In this document: one piece after another, positions 22,785 through 35,149 of the stretch
Numbering within the stretch: position 1 is the first letter of the stretch
Layout: every line of letters starts with the position of its first letter
DNA from: Anaeramoeba flamelloides
Taxonomy: Eukaryota; Metamonada; Anaeramoebidae
Assembly (NCBI GenBank): GCA_027625915.1
Contig: JANTQA010000060.1
Location: forward strand, 2,728,001-2,792,000
Direction of reading: 5' to 3'
DNA: 64,000 nt
Notes under the pieces: generated by a model
The model's input: only the letters and a program-made list of their open reading frames with translations
What the model was told of the DNA's origin: nothing
Database searches by the model: none
Translations under genes and position numbers: made by a program

Positions 22785-25700
22785 ATGGTAACAAAACTGA
22801 TTCTTTTTTGTTTTTTGAATCATCTAACCTTTTTCTCATTCTAACCTTAATCTTTGACTTGTCTTTTTCTTTTTCCAATTCTACAGAAAACTGTCAACAA
22901 TTTGCAACATCCATCTTTTCTTCTGGGGATAACAAATTTAAATCAGGGAAATTTTGAAATAGCAACACAGGAACTTGAAAATTCATACAGTTATTTCCAA
23001 AGCCAAAATATGCTAATTGAATCTTTTACTTGCTTAGATACTCTAGGCTCAATTCAAGAAATGGAGGAAGATTATGAAAGTTCTTGTAAATATTATGAAA
23101 AGCTGATAGAACAAGCCAAAGCATTTCAATTTATCGATCAAGAATTAATGGGAAGAATAAAATTAAGTACTTCCTTAATCAAGTGTGAGTGTTTTACACA
23201 ATCTTTTCTTCAGCATTTAGAGATCATGAAAATCTATGAAAGTACCCAAAATAAACAAGATCAACAAAGCAAGCAAAATGAGGAAAATAAGAATAATAAG
23301 AAGAAACTTGATTGTGTTATTGAACTCTTACGGTTTGGTCGTCTTTCCAGGAAACTTGAAACTCAAACTTCAGTTACCTTACTATTAAATTCCTTTGAAC
23401 TTTTTAGTGAATATGTAAAAGATCAAATAATAACCAAAAAATTAATAAAATTACAAAATAAAATATGCTTAAATTTAGCAAAATCTTTAAGGAAAATGGA
23501 CTTACCAAACCAGGCACTAGAATACTTAACCCATATTAAAGAATCTCTTTTAGGGCTCAAGATTGAAAACGAGAAAGAACAAAAAACAGATGATCAAAAC
23601 AAAAAGAAAGAACTGAAAGAAAATGAAAAAAAAAGTGAAAAAGAGAAAAAAGAAGAAAAAGAAAATGAAAATGAAAAAGAAAAAGAAAACGAAAACGAAA
23701 ATGAAAATGAAAGCCAACCAGAAGAAGAAGCAGAAGGCCAAGAAAATGAAAAAAAAAATAATCAATTATTTGGTATTGAATATTTACATCAGACTTTAAT
23801 TGCTTGTTTAATTGAATTCGAAAAAAATTATAAACAATTGAATTTGCGAGATAAACAACTCTCCATTATGTGTGAATTGTCAGACTGTTATCGGAGTTAT
23901 CTTTATCATTTCAAAACCAAAAAAGACAATGCTAATGAATTAATGACAATCCAAGAAAATTTTGAAACTTTACTTTTAGATTTAGGATCTTTGGCAATTG
24001 ATCAATTTGAAAAGCCATTAGCTTTAAAGGTGTTAAACGAATTATTGAATTTAATTGAAAATAAAAAAAACAATGAACAAATGATTATCCAAGTCTTAAT
24101 GTCATTTTCTGCTTTGCATTTAATAGATGGTAATTTTATTAGATCCATGGCTTTTTGCGAAAAGTCTTTGTCAATTTTGCTTGATTTAAAAGAAAAGTTG
24201 AATATTAAGGGTATCGAATTGAAAAAGGGAGAGAATGGAAAAAAAAATGAAACAACAAATAATTATACAAATATCGATGACAAGCCTAAAAAGAAAATTG
24301 ATGAATTAGAACAAAAAATTCTAAATCAAGATCTGAATGATGATGTGGATTTTTTTGATGGGATCATATCACAATTTGGTGATGATATTAAAAACATTTT
24401 TCAAGAAAAACCTTTGGTTGGAGTAAAAAGTAGTGGGCAAACAATTAATAATAATCAAGAAAAAAACACTCAAATAAATGAAAATAAAAATATTCTCCAA
24501 GAAAAAAAAGAAAATGAAAATGAAAAAGGAAAACAAAATGGAAAAGAGAATGAAACTGAAAAAGAAAAGAAAAATATTCCCAAAGAAAAAGAAAAACAAA
24601 ATGAAAATGAAAAAGATAAAGAAAAAGAAAAAGAAAAACAAAATAAAAATGAAAAACAGATTGAAAACGAAAATGAAAATGAAAATGAAAAAAAATCAGA
24701 AATTATGGTGAAAAAAGAAGATATTCAAGATCAAGTGGAAGAGGGGGAAGAAGAAGGGGTTTACACAGAAGAAGAAATTTTTCAAGATTTAGTTTTTGTA
24801 TTAATTAATACTGCAAATCTTAATATTTTACTTGGCAAGTATCAAACTGCAAAGGATCTTTATAAGCAAGCGAACCAGATTACTTTTATTTATAATGATC
24901 ACGAGGCAAGGTTTATGTCAATGATCGAATTAGCAAAATTATATAGTTTTCTTGGCAAAAACCAAAAATCAATAAAAATAATTGAACAATTACAAGAAAA
25001 AGAAGAAGGTGATGATGATGATGATGATGATGACGATGATAATGATGATGAAGATGATGAACAACCATTTAAAACAAATGAAAAAATTAATATTTCTTTA
25101 TTATTATCAAAAATTTTAATCGATGAAAATAAGATCGAAAAATCAAAAATATTAGTAAACCAAACTCTTGGAATGCTCGAAAACGAAAAAAAATCCAATT
25201 TCAAAACATTAAATATTAAATTAAATTTAGTTCTTGCTGAATTGTATATTAGTGAGGGTAATTATTCATATTTTGTTAAAAAATATGAGCAGATATTATT
25301 ACAAAAAATCCCACTCCCAAAGGAACTTTCGATTCAATTTGAATTAAAAATCTGTGAAATATATTTAAGGATGGGTAATATAAATGAATTATTTTCACTG
25401 TCGGCAAAATGCTGTGAAGAAAGCGATCAAATGAATTATCCAAAGTCAACTGCTCTTTCATATATGTATACAGGATATTCTTTGCTATTTAAAAATGGAA
25501 TGGAGGCGGCCAAATTAATCCACGATGTATTTGGCAATGCTTTAACAATCGCAAATCAAATTGGCGATATAAATACAATTATCGAAATATCCTGCAAATA
25601 TATTGAAGTTTTATTATTAATGAAAGAAAGAAAACTCGCTGAGGACTTATCATACAAAACTTTTAATATTGTTAACGAATTTGGAATTAAGAAATGGGGG

Positions 25701-26093
25701 GACTATATTGCTGTGCTATTTGCTCACTCTTATTCATTAAATTTCAGATTTTTAACTGCAAGAAGAATGCTAAATGCTTCAATAAGGGCTTTTAAAAAAA
25801 TTCACAACAATTCTAATCTTTTAATAGCGTATATTAATTATGGTGCGGCATCTTGCATAATCGAGGATTGGGTTACTGCTTCCCATTATTTCCAATTATC
25901 TATCGATTTATCAAAAAAATTAAATCATCGTATTTATGAATGTGAATCGTTAATTGGCTATTCAAAGGCTTTAAAAAATTTGAAGCAATTTAACAAATCA
26001 AAAGAAATTTTAAATAATGCTTTGGAAATTGGTAAAGAAATTAATTCTTTATTTTTAACCAATATTATTAATTATAAATTATCGAAATTGTAA
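22785..26093 (+). CDS. TPR-repeat protein with acidic/K-E-rich linkers, two exons (about 1,069 aa)
   Basis: The start codon ATG at 22785-22787 is immediately followed by a donor (GTAACA) and a 99-base intron ending in a pyrimidine-rich CTACAG; exon 2 runs 22887-26093. I prefer this to an in-exon ATG at 22854, because that would code for the polypyrimidine tract and because an in-frame stop lies eight codons upstream of 22785. The protein has TPR-like helical pairs at both ends: residues ~10-110 (FEIATQELENSYSYF, YESSCKYYEKLIEQAK) and ~640 to the end (YQTAKDLYKQANQI, ARRMLNASIRAFKKI, WVTASHYFQLSIDL, NKSKEILNNALEIG). Between them lie K/E/N-rich linkers (about 230-290 and 520-610) and an Asp run (about 710-728). 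No enzyme motif or membrane segment. It may be a scaffold of the kinesin-light-chain-like TPR style, but no orthologue is recognised. Confidence 0.8.
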
Positions 26094-26739
26094 AATTTTA
26101 CAATATTCCTCTAACTTCCAGAATTTTTTTTATAATTATTATTTTGTTTTTTTTTGATAAATATTTATTTGAGATGTGTTTTCTAATGAATTTCGAGTTA
26201 ATTATTCGACGATTAATTAATATTATTAATTGTAAAATTTTTAATTATTAAACGACTTTTTAACATTTGTAGGATATTAATTTTATATTTTATATTTTTA
26301 TTATAGATATAATTAATGATTTTAAAAATAAACATCTTTTCGTAATAAACCTGTTAGATATTTTTCAGGTGTGGGCAACTTTATGAATTATATGTGTTTA
26401 AAGGATTTGAATGGGTATTAGAAGAAAAAAATATTGATTTTGGAAAAAGAACTAAAATTCAGTATTTATTCACTAAAAAAATAAATATCAAAAATAAGTC
26501 AAATTATTGAGATTGGGCTAGTTTTGTCTTTAAAAAATTATCTATTTTTTTTTATTTTGAAGGAAGCAAATTAATTTCCTCTTACGGACCATTGGGTTAT
26601 TTTTAATTTAAATAATAAACTGAAATTTAGTTAATTTTTGGTTTCAACTTAATTATAAAAAAAAAACTAACAAAAACACTTTTTGTTAGGTTTTTCAAAA
26701 TTGAAAAGAATCAAGTAAAATATTTGATTTTTATCGAAT

Positions 26740-27070
26740 TTTTTCAATTAAAAAAAAAACTAAATGTAGTTTTCTTGTGTATTTTTTTTTATTCGTGAAG
26801 TGTTCTAGGTTTTTTTGAGGTTTTCCATTTTATTCGGAAAATCTATTGATTTTCGTTAGTTTTTTTTGAGTTTTCTATTTATTTGGAAAAACAATAGATA
26901 TTCTTTAGGTTTTTTTGAGTTTTCTATTAATTTCGGAAGTGTTCTAGGTTTTTTTTTAAATTTAAAATAAACAGAGAATTTTAATAAATTTTCTGTTTTA
27001 TTTCAAAAAGTAAAAAAAACCTAAAGAAAATCAATTGATTTTTGCAAATAAAACAGAAAAAACAAGAAAA
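26740..27070. repeat. Foldback-type repeat cluster
   Basis: Tandem and inverted copies of the unit found at 13556-14175: GTGAAGTGTTCTAGGTTTTT, TTGAGGTTTTCCATTTTATT, TTTTCGTTAGTTTTTTTTGA, then an inverted group near 27000 (AAAAAACCTAAAGAAAATCA). This looks like a rearranged or partial copy of the same foldback family. Confidence 0.55.
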
Positions 27071-27479
27071 GCACAATAACTTTTATTTTTGAATTTTAGA
27101 CATTTTCTGTTAATTTCTTAAATTCAAGAGTAGATAGTTATGTTTTTTCAATTTTAAAAATTAAAAAAAGTGGAGTTTTCTTTTTATTTCAAAATTCGTT
27201 TGAAAACTAGGTACTCCATGATACTTGACTACACCTTCTCTAATTTCTTCATTTTTTTTTTAGTAATTTCAGTGGATTTTCATATTTTTCTTGATAATTA
27301 ACCAAAGATAAGATAAATAACGAGTCTTTATTTATAATAATATCAAATATATTATTTTTTACTTTTTCTTTGTTTGCATTAATTCTTTAATCAAAAATTT
27401 TGATTTTTTTGAAAGAATAGATGGGAAATCCCCCCAAAAAAAAAATGATCAATATATCGAATAATTTCTATATTATTAT

Positions 27480-27770
27480 GATTTTTTCATAACAAACCAT
27501 TTTTAAATCAAAAATTTTCAATTTTAATAGACCAATTAAAAGATTTTAAGGATTTTAATGGATATTAGAAGAAAAAGATTGAAATTTAACAATTGTAACT
27601 ATTTTTGAATTTTACAGTTTTTTTTATCAAAATATTGGCAATCAATTTGTAAAAACATGTAACTCTAATGTTATTGAAATCAAGTAAAAATTATTGTTGA
27701 GAAAAAGAGATATTTGATTTCTATTGGAATTTCTATTGATTTTCAATTGAATATCATTATTAACATTGTT
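27480..27770. repeat. Dispersed repeat, family 13, copy A
   Basis: Shares ordered blocks with 35150-35470 and, reversed, with 60180-60430: TTTTAATGGATATTAGAAGAAAA, GTTATTGAAA, TTGATTTCTATTGGAATTT and a final TTTTCAATTGAA block. Part of the family head also occurs at 26366-26450 (GTGTTTAAAGGATTTGAATG). No inverted ends or frame found. Confidence 0.45.
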
Positions 27771-28599
27771 TTTTTTTCTGAGTAAGTATCTTAAAATTTT
27801 GGCTTCTATAACCTAAAATTCAAAATTTCACACAAGAATAAAACGGCCCAAAGAATCACTATAATACAATATCATTCAAATTACAAATAATTCAAATTTT
27901 TGAAAAATATGGAAAATCATTTTTTCATATTTTAGTTTTTTTTTTTTCCTTTCATTTTTTGAATTATATAACTCGTTTCATTAGAGTAAGATTTTTTTCA
28001 AAGGCTGATATTATGTTAAAATTGAGTTTTTCCAAATAGCTTAACTCAAATAAAATTAATTGGTAGTATCTACCCTTTTGATCGATCAATGTTCCTAATA
28101 GAATTTCAACAAAGTTACCAATGTATTTTTTTCTTTTGCACTCTCTGTATAATTTTTAACACACCCATGATTTATTGGTATTAATAATTATTTATTTATT
28201 TTTTTGTGAGTATTGTAATTTATAAAAAAGTATTAAAATTTCAATTAGCGAATGGTTCTAATTTGGTATTTCTTTGGGAATTGAGCAACTAAGTTTTTTT
28301 TTTCAAAAATTGAATTTTGGTCTGTTAAAAATTTTGAATTGCGGTTTATATATTTTTTATAAAAAATATAGATTGATTTTTTTCCTTTCAGGTGGGGTAT
28401 CAACTATTCTCCAGTATTGTATTATTCTATTTCTTTTTTATATGTTCTATAAAGAATAAATTATAAAAACAAATAATATATAAATATTTTTTGAAACTTT
28501 GACTGAAAAAAAGTATATATATTTAAGAAATAAAAATGGGGGGTATGAAAATATAAAAATAAAAATATAGATGGTTGAATAATAAAAAAAAGACATAAT

Positions 28600-29760
28600 T
28601 AAGATATATTCTGACCATAAAAATATCTGAGTTTAAAATATCTAAGTGAAATAAACTGCCTGGATATTTACAATTTCTTCATTAGTAACAAAATTAATTC
28701 TATAATTACCGTCTTTGAGTTTATTATTTTGGTTATTTTTTCTTTTTTTGCTTAAATTTTTTTTTTCTTGATTTATATCAAAAAAATCTATACATTTCAT
28801 ATTTCGACAATCCTAATAAGAAATCTTTTATTTTTTTTGATTATTAATAACAATTGAAATTTTTACAAAATATGAATATCTATTTATATCATTAGTAGAA
28901 GATCGAAATTTCTATGAATTATACTTAATAGTTTTTCATAAGATACCTTGATTATTTATATCTAATTTTTTTTCTAGTTTTTTGGAAGTATTTTAAAATA
29001 TTCAAGCGGTTTTCAACCTTTATTTGAATTTAGAGAATTAATTATATAAATCTTGAAAAATATTCATTTGGTTCTCAATATCTATAATTTAATTTAACAT
29101 CTATTTTAGTTTTTTTTTTGATTAATTTTTTTATTTTAAGATTAAATATTATCAATTTCATGATTTATTAGCTAAATGGGGTTGTGATAACTTTAAATGA
29201 TTTAATCTTTTAATAAGTTTGAATTGTTTTTATTTTTTAACTTTTCTAAAGAAAATCAACTCCCACTTTCATTACGAATAATATTTATTGATTTGTCACT
29301 TTTGCCCCTTTAATATTCATCTTTATCTATGATTAATCCAAGTTTTTATACCTCTTCATTCATTTTTTTGAATAATTAAAAATTTCTAATCAATAAAATA
29401 GCCGGAATAAAATCTATAATTCAATAATCTTAATCAAAGCAATATCAATAATTGGGAATTTTTAACAAATATTTTTAATGTATAAAGATTTTTTGAGTTT
29501 TTTTTTTTGGCTTCTAATTATATATGTTTATTTTCAAGCCAAAAAGATAAATAATAGATATACTATTATCTATTTGAATAATTGTTATTTTTGTATAAGT
29601 GGTAATTCCGAAGACTGCAATAATTAAATATAGTACAAATATTTTGAGTTTTATAACTTCCATATTTCCTTTAATCATTAAAATAAGATCATCTGGTAAC
29701 ATTTGAGTGCATTTACATGAATTTTTGTTTTCTTTTTTAACATAAATATGTTCCATTTAT
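28600..29760 (-). mobile_element. LINE fragment, 5' truncated reverse transcriptase
   Basis: On the minus strand at about 29700-29660 the frame reads MLPDDLILMIKG, matching the catalytic F/YADD box and following residues of LINE reverse transcriptases, with Pro in place of Ala. Downstream KITIIQIDN and a YLFGLKIN segment match the usual motif D/E region (K..I.......YLG..I). The first half of the RT domain is absent, as in typical 5' truncation, and the frame beyond the box is interrupted, so this is a dead copy. A C-terminal piece with LKDGNYRINFVTNEE lies near 28700. Limits are approximate. Confidence 0.6.
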
Positions 29761-30545
29761 TTTTCAAAAAATCCACATCAAAAAAAATCAAATATTTTTT
29801 TCAAAAAATAATAATAAAATTTAAAAACTCATATATATAATAAATGGTCTACCAAAACTTGTTAATGTGTTTCCTTATCAATTTTTTTTTTTTTGTATAA
29901 TTAATATTAAAATAAGGATGAATAAATTGGGGTAACTAATGAGTTAATAATTTGTTTTATGTTAGACTAATACATTCAAATAAATTTTTGTAAACTTTTT
30001 AGATTATTTTCTATTTTGTTAAATTTTTCAGACTTTGGCTTAAATAAACTACTCTCTGAGTTTTTGCTTGAAGAAAATTTGAAAAAATAGTTGTTTTTCC
30101 TAATATTATAGTTCAAGAATTATTTAAAAAGTAAAATTTAAAGATATTCAAATATGGAAATTAATACAAAAATTTATAAGTTCTATTTTTTTTAACCCTA
30201 AAAATCATTGTTGGATCTTTCAAATATTTAAATTAATGAGTTTGTCCAAAGTTTTAAAAATAAAAATCTAAAAAATTATAATTCAACACTTCAACCTTAA
30301 AAGAAAAAAAAATATATATCACAAGAAATACTTTTCAATTTCAATCAGACTAAAACAAAAAACAATCGAGCACAAAAAATGTTATATGGGTTTAGCAATT
30401 AAACTGTTGTTTTAAAAATTGATGCTTGAAACTTTCTTGTGTAAATTATTTAATCTACTCTACCCAACAAAAAAATTAGAAAATCAAAAATCATTTTTTT
30501 GTTTTTGATTTAAAAAAATTGTTTTGCAATCCCGACAAAAACAAT

Positions 30546-33500
30546 ATGAGTGAGGAATCAAACTTGGAATTACTTTTAGATCTTATAAAAAAACACCCCC
30601 AAACAGAACACTTTCTGCGATCCTTACAGAAAGAAAAAGAAAAATTAAATGGAGAAGAGATCTTAACAATTTTTATCAATTTCCAATTAGAAAAACTGGA
30701 AACAGGGAAAAAAGTCACAAATTTTGATAATGACTTTAAGGTACCTTTGTTTTTTTTCACTTTGAAAAATATTTTTTTTTTACCTTTCTTTCTTTTTACT
30801 AAACAAAAAATCCCTTTTTTTGATCTTCAAATTTATCCTTACTAATTTTCTCGAATCAATTAAATGATCAGGATTGTTCAGTTTTGGCATACTTTTTACA
30901 TGGTTTGACAAACAATTCGGAATTCCTTAATGTGTTTGAAAAGCAATCGCTTATTGAGCGTTCCAAACTGTTCATCAAGGTTTTGGAAGATTTTCAATTT
31001 TCATTTCCTCTATGTTCAGTTAAGGACATTACAGAAGGGAATTCAAAAAAAATCCTGGAACTAATTTCAAATATTTGCCTTGACTATTTTTCTGAATTGG
31101 TAAGCATTTCTATCATTTTTTTTTTCTATTTCACAACCAAAACAAGACAAAAAAAAGAAAATTTTTTTCTTTTTTTTTTTTTTGACGGAATCAAAAATAC
31201 CTATTTTAAATTGATAAATTCACCTGGCAAAAATCTAGTTTAGGTTTTAAATAAATAAACAAAATCTTTAAAAGGGTTTCAAAGTAATTTTGTGAATGAA
31301 ATTAAAAGATTAATTTTTTTTTGGATTTTTGAACCAAAAGCTTTTAATTTAAGAAGAACAAGAGATTTTTTTTTTTTATTATAATCAAAAACCCATGAAA
31401 TTTTTGTCAAACGGATTTCTCAGTTACCAGTACCATTCCTCACCAAATAAATTTAACAAAATGAATTACTATAATTTCTTTTTTCTTATTAGGAAAGTAA
31501 AACAAAGATGGAAGAAAATGTTCAACAGATCGAAAAACAAATCCAAGCAGAAGAAAAAGAACTTTCGGATTTAAAAAAGGAATGCTCTTTACTCTCAGAA
31601 AGCCTTCAAAAAGAACAAGATCTAGCAAAGTATTTGAAAACAGGAGATATTTTTGATTTTACGAATCAAACAGAAAGTTTAATCAAAATTAGCTCACAAC
31701 TCAAATCAAGTTTACTTGGAACACTAAAAGTTATATCCCAAAATTTTGTTTCCGAAGATGAAAAGATCAAATTGTATTTCCAAAAAATTTTAAAAGCATC
31801 TAACAAGCAAGTAAAAGTACGTTTCTAATTTATTTTGTTGTGATTTTTTTTTTTTTCTTTTTCCTTCTTCTTGTTTTCTTTCTGAATTTAATTCGAATAT
31901 TTTCAACATCACATTAACTAGAGATCCATAAATAACTGTAATAAAAATTAGAAAAGGAATAATCTGTGTTTATTAATGAAGAATACAAAAAAATCTGCAA
32001 AAATTTTCTAGTTCAAGCCACATTTTGTGAATTTTTTTAACTTTAGATTTGAATAGAGAAAATTTTATTCTATTAAATTCAAAGAATTGATAAAAATAGA
32101 TTGATTTTTGAAATGTTCTTTGAAATGAAATTTTTTGAAACCATAGTTTTCGAATTGAAAAAATGGAAATTGAATTAAAATGTTTTTTTACATTTTTTTG
32201 AATTTATTAGTGTTAAAGAGTATTGAGAACTGTATTTAATTAAAGTAGAGTTCTAAAAAGAAAAAAGAGAAAAATTTTTTCACTACAGATCTTTAGATAT
32301 TTTGCATATATAAACCACATTCCAAAAATTTGGACAAACCCAAAATCAAAAAGAGGAAAAAAAAAAACCCAATTTATTATATTTTTCCAAACGAAATATA
32401 AAACAACATTTAAGTTATCCATTATTAATGTTTGTATAAGTAACCATTTTAATCCAAATAAAAGATTAAAATATAAAACGAAAAAATAAAAATTGGTGTG
32501 TCCAAAATATTGAAACCAGCTGAAAAAAAAATGTAGTACTAAATTTGTTGAAATTTCACAAACGATTGTTGATAGATCAAATGATAAGATACAATCGACC
32601 AATTGTATGTGATTTTCCAATTTAACAAACTCAACACTAACTTTGTATCAACCATCGAAAAAAAAATTTCCAGATCTAACTAAACAGATTACGTAACTGC
32701 AAAAAAGGAAATGAAAACAAAAAACGAGAAAAGACAAAAAATGAAATTTTTTGTAAAATCAAAATTCTTTCCAAATTGAATTTAAAGTGTGGTATTGTTA
32801 TTCTTCCAACTGTTAAAACTGTGTCCAAATTTTTGGAATTTAGTTTATATACAAAGAAATCAAATAGAGAATTAAAAAAATAAAAAATGGAAGAAAAAAT
32901 TTTTTTTTATTTATTTTTAATTAGAATTAATTATTTGATTGAATTAACTAAAATAATTAATAATAAATTGATTATAATTGAAAATTAATTCAATAGAAAT
33001 GTGAATTCAATTTTGAAGTCAAGGTATTATTCTCAATATTTAATACATATAAATTAATACTCAGAATTCAAAAAAAAAAAAAAACCAATTTTTAAAAAAT
33101 AGGTAATTTTGGTTCTATAAAACTAATAAACAATTGAACAAACTAAAAAACAAATAAACAAATATTTTCCAAATATATTAAATAAATTAAAGGAAGTAAT
33201 AATTTGGGAAACAAAATTAATTTTACTGAATTCTTTAGTTCAATTAATTAAATCACATCAACAAGAAAATTTCACTGAAAAATTACATTTATTAATTAAA
33301 ATAGAAATTAATAATATCAAAAATATGAATGTGGTGGAATTAGAAAAAAGTTTTAAAAGGATATTGGATTTATTAAAAGAGCATAAAATCTGGACAAGGC
33401 ACATTAATCCAGTTTACAAATCAATTACATCGCTTTTTGATCAATTTATATTTTTTTCACAATTTAGATATGAACTGGCAAAATCCCTCTCAACGATAAT

Positions 33501-35049
33501 TATCAAAGAGCAATTATATTCGAATACAAAAATGCAGCTACCAGAAAAAAATGAAATCATTGATACAATTTTTGAATCTTTAGAGCAAATAATACCCGGT
33601 ATAGTCTCTGATAAATATTTAAATCAAGCATTAACAAATTTTCTGAATGAATTAGAATTGGGAAAGACAATTGATTTGGAAAAAATGATTAAGGATTGTA
33701 GACAGCAGGCCATTGGGATAACTTTAAATCTATTGGTAAAAAAATACTGTGCACCAAATACCTACCAAAGGGTTGTAGATTATTTTGAAAATGAAAAATT
33801 GGTAAAGAAGGATTTACCGATTTATAAAAAATGCCATGAAATTTTAAAAGAATATATCAATGAGGACACAAACAAATATTTGTGTAAATTATTTGATTCA
33901 ACTATAATTAGAGATTCTGCAAAAACATTATCCTTTGTATTATTTAATTTTTTTGATACCTTTGGGTTGTCTTTGCCTTTAATATATGTTTCAATCCGGT
34001 ATGAAATTCTAACATTTAATGGTGATGTTGCAAACTTATTTAAAACCAATTCAATGAGTTCCTTGTTTTCTGTCAACTATTGTCTGCTGTATGGTGACAA
34101 TTATTTAAAAAAAACATTAGCTCCCATTTTAAATCAATTAGTGCAATCAAACCCAAATTTTACAATACCTTCTGGCGCCAATGTAGATGATCCGTTGGCA
34201 ATTGAAGCGATCGAAAACGTTCAAAGATATTTTATCCAATTTATTACCGTAATTTTTGCTCCAAATCGCAAATTCCCAATTGAATTAAAAATTCTTTCTG
34301 CGTTTTACAAAACAGAATTACCTAAAAAATTACAAAAATATTTGCCTCAGACGTTAGCGCCATTAATCTTGCATCGGTTTATTAGTCCCGCTATCGCTTC
34401 CCCTGAAAATTTTGATCTCGTCTCAACGAAAGTGCCAAATTCAATTAGAAGGGGGCTTATTAACATCTCGCAGGTGGTTCAAAAACTCGCTAATAATGCC
34501 ACCTTTAACGAATATAAGGTACACATGTCAAAGTTAAATTCAGATATCAAACACTATTTCAATGACCGTGACCAATTCTGTGATCGAATTGTTAAAGTGC
34601 GATTGACAAATTTAAAAAGATTATACAAGCCCTATTCGGAAACAAATGAGGTCAACTTTGGTGAGCCAATAAAGGCAATAAATGTAAGAAAATTAATCAA
34701 TAGGATCAATTGGAATGACAAGTTTAATATCAAAAACTTCTCTTTAACACTGCTCGTTGGGTTACAAAAAATTGGGGAATTTAATATCAAAAGCAGTCAA
34801 ATCGATAGCCAATATGATTCAGATGATGATATCGATGACGAAGATGATGTCAATGATGATGAAGACGATTTAAGTAATTTCTTTGGCAAATTTGGTTGCC
34901 GGTATACAGAATCGATAAATAACCAAATCCTCGATTTTAAAAAATCTTTAATACATTTAAATCATGTGATAAAACCTTTACAATTTCTCAATGATGAAGA
35001 GAAAATTAAAAAGAAAAAAATTAAAATTAAAAAATCATTAAGAAAATAA
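30546..35049 (+). CDS. CH-domain / coiled-coil / RasGAP protein, four exons (about 867 aa)
   Basis: Predicted regulator of Ras-type GTPases with an actin-linked N-terminus. Exons: 30546-30740, 30872-31099, 31493-31816, 33193-35049, all junctions phase 0. Exons 1-2 encode a calponin-homology-like domain (residues ~33-141: INFQLEKLETGKKVTNF, then DCSVLAYFLHGL, then VKDITEGNSKKILELI). Exon 3 is a coiled coil (ENVQQIEKQIQAEEKELSDL). Exon 4 carries the RasGAP domain at ~500-720, with LFKTNSMSS, LILHRFISPAIASPENFDL and INISQVVQKLANN matching LFRATTLAS, FLRFxCPAI and the QNLAN helix of the family. The finger position (residue ~533, bases 34042-34044) is Lys, not Arg. CH plus RasGAP resembles IQGAP, but no IQ motif or clear RasGAP C-terminal domain is seen. 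An Asp-rich loop lies near 34820-34870. Exon 4 begins upstream of the ATG at 33325: the frame stays open to an AAAG acceptor at 33192. Confidence 0.82.
32305..32851. mobile_element. Tc1-like non-autonomous element, family 5, copy A
   Basis: An element of about 545 bases within intron 3 of the RasGAP gene. Left end TATATAAACCACATTCCAAA runs into AATTTGGACAAACCC; the right end reads back as TATATAAACTAAATTCCAAA and AATTTGGACACAG. The TTGGACACACC-type terminal sequence and TA-rich flanks are typical of Tc1-like transposons. An internal GGTGTGTCCAAAATATTGAAA is conserved with the second copy at 63738 onward. No transposase frame is visible. Confidence 0.75.
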
Positions 35050-35149
35050 TATTTTATTTTCATAAAAATAAATATTTAATAATTATTTGTTTTTTTTTGT
35101 TTTGGTTTATTGATTTTGAATTTTTTTTTTTTGACTAGTTTTTCACAAA

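Larger units (their letters stand above)
26094..30545. other. Intergenic region with repeats and a LINE fragment
   Basis: About 4.4 kb between the second TPR gene and the RasGAP gene. It contains members of repeat family 13 (26340-26480, 27480-27770), foldback-related repeats (26740-27070) and a minus-strand LINE reverse-transcriptase fragment (28600-29760). 29765-30545 shows no gene; its end provides the leader of the RasGAP gene. Confidence 0.55.

Noticed and set aside
22854-22886. ATG at 22854 as start of the TPR protein
   Set aside because: The codons from here to 22886 are the intron's polypyrimidine tract and CTACAG acceptor; an ATG directly before a donor at 22785 fits better.
32240-32620. 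126-residue minus-strand ORF as a Tc1 transposase
   Set aside because: It covers part of the element but has no DDE motif, helix-turn-helix or other transposase feature; it is a Phe-rich shadow.
33325-35049. RasGAP frame starting at the ATG 33325 as a separate gene
   Set aside because: The frame is open upstream to an AAAG acceptor at 33192 with coding-like composition, and phase matches exon 3 of the upstream CH/coiled-coil exons.
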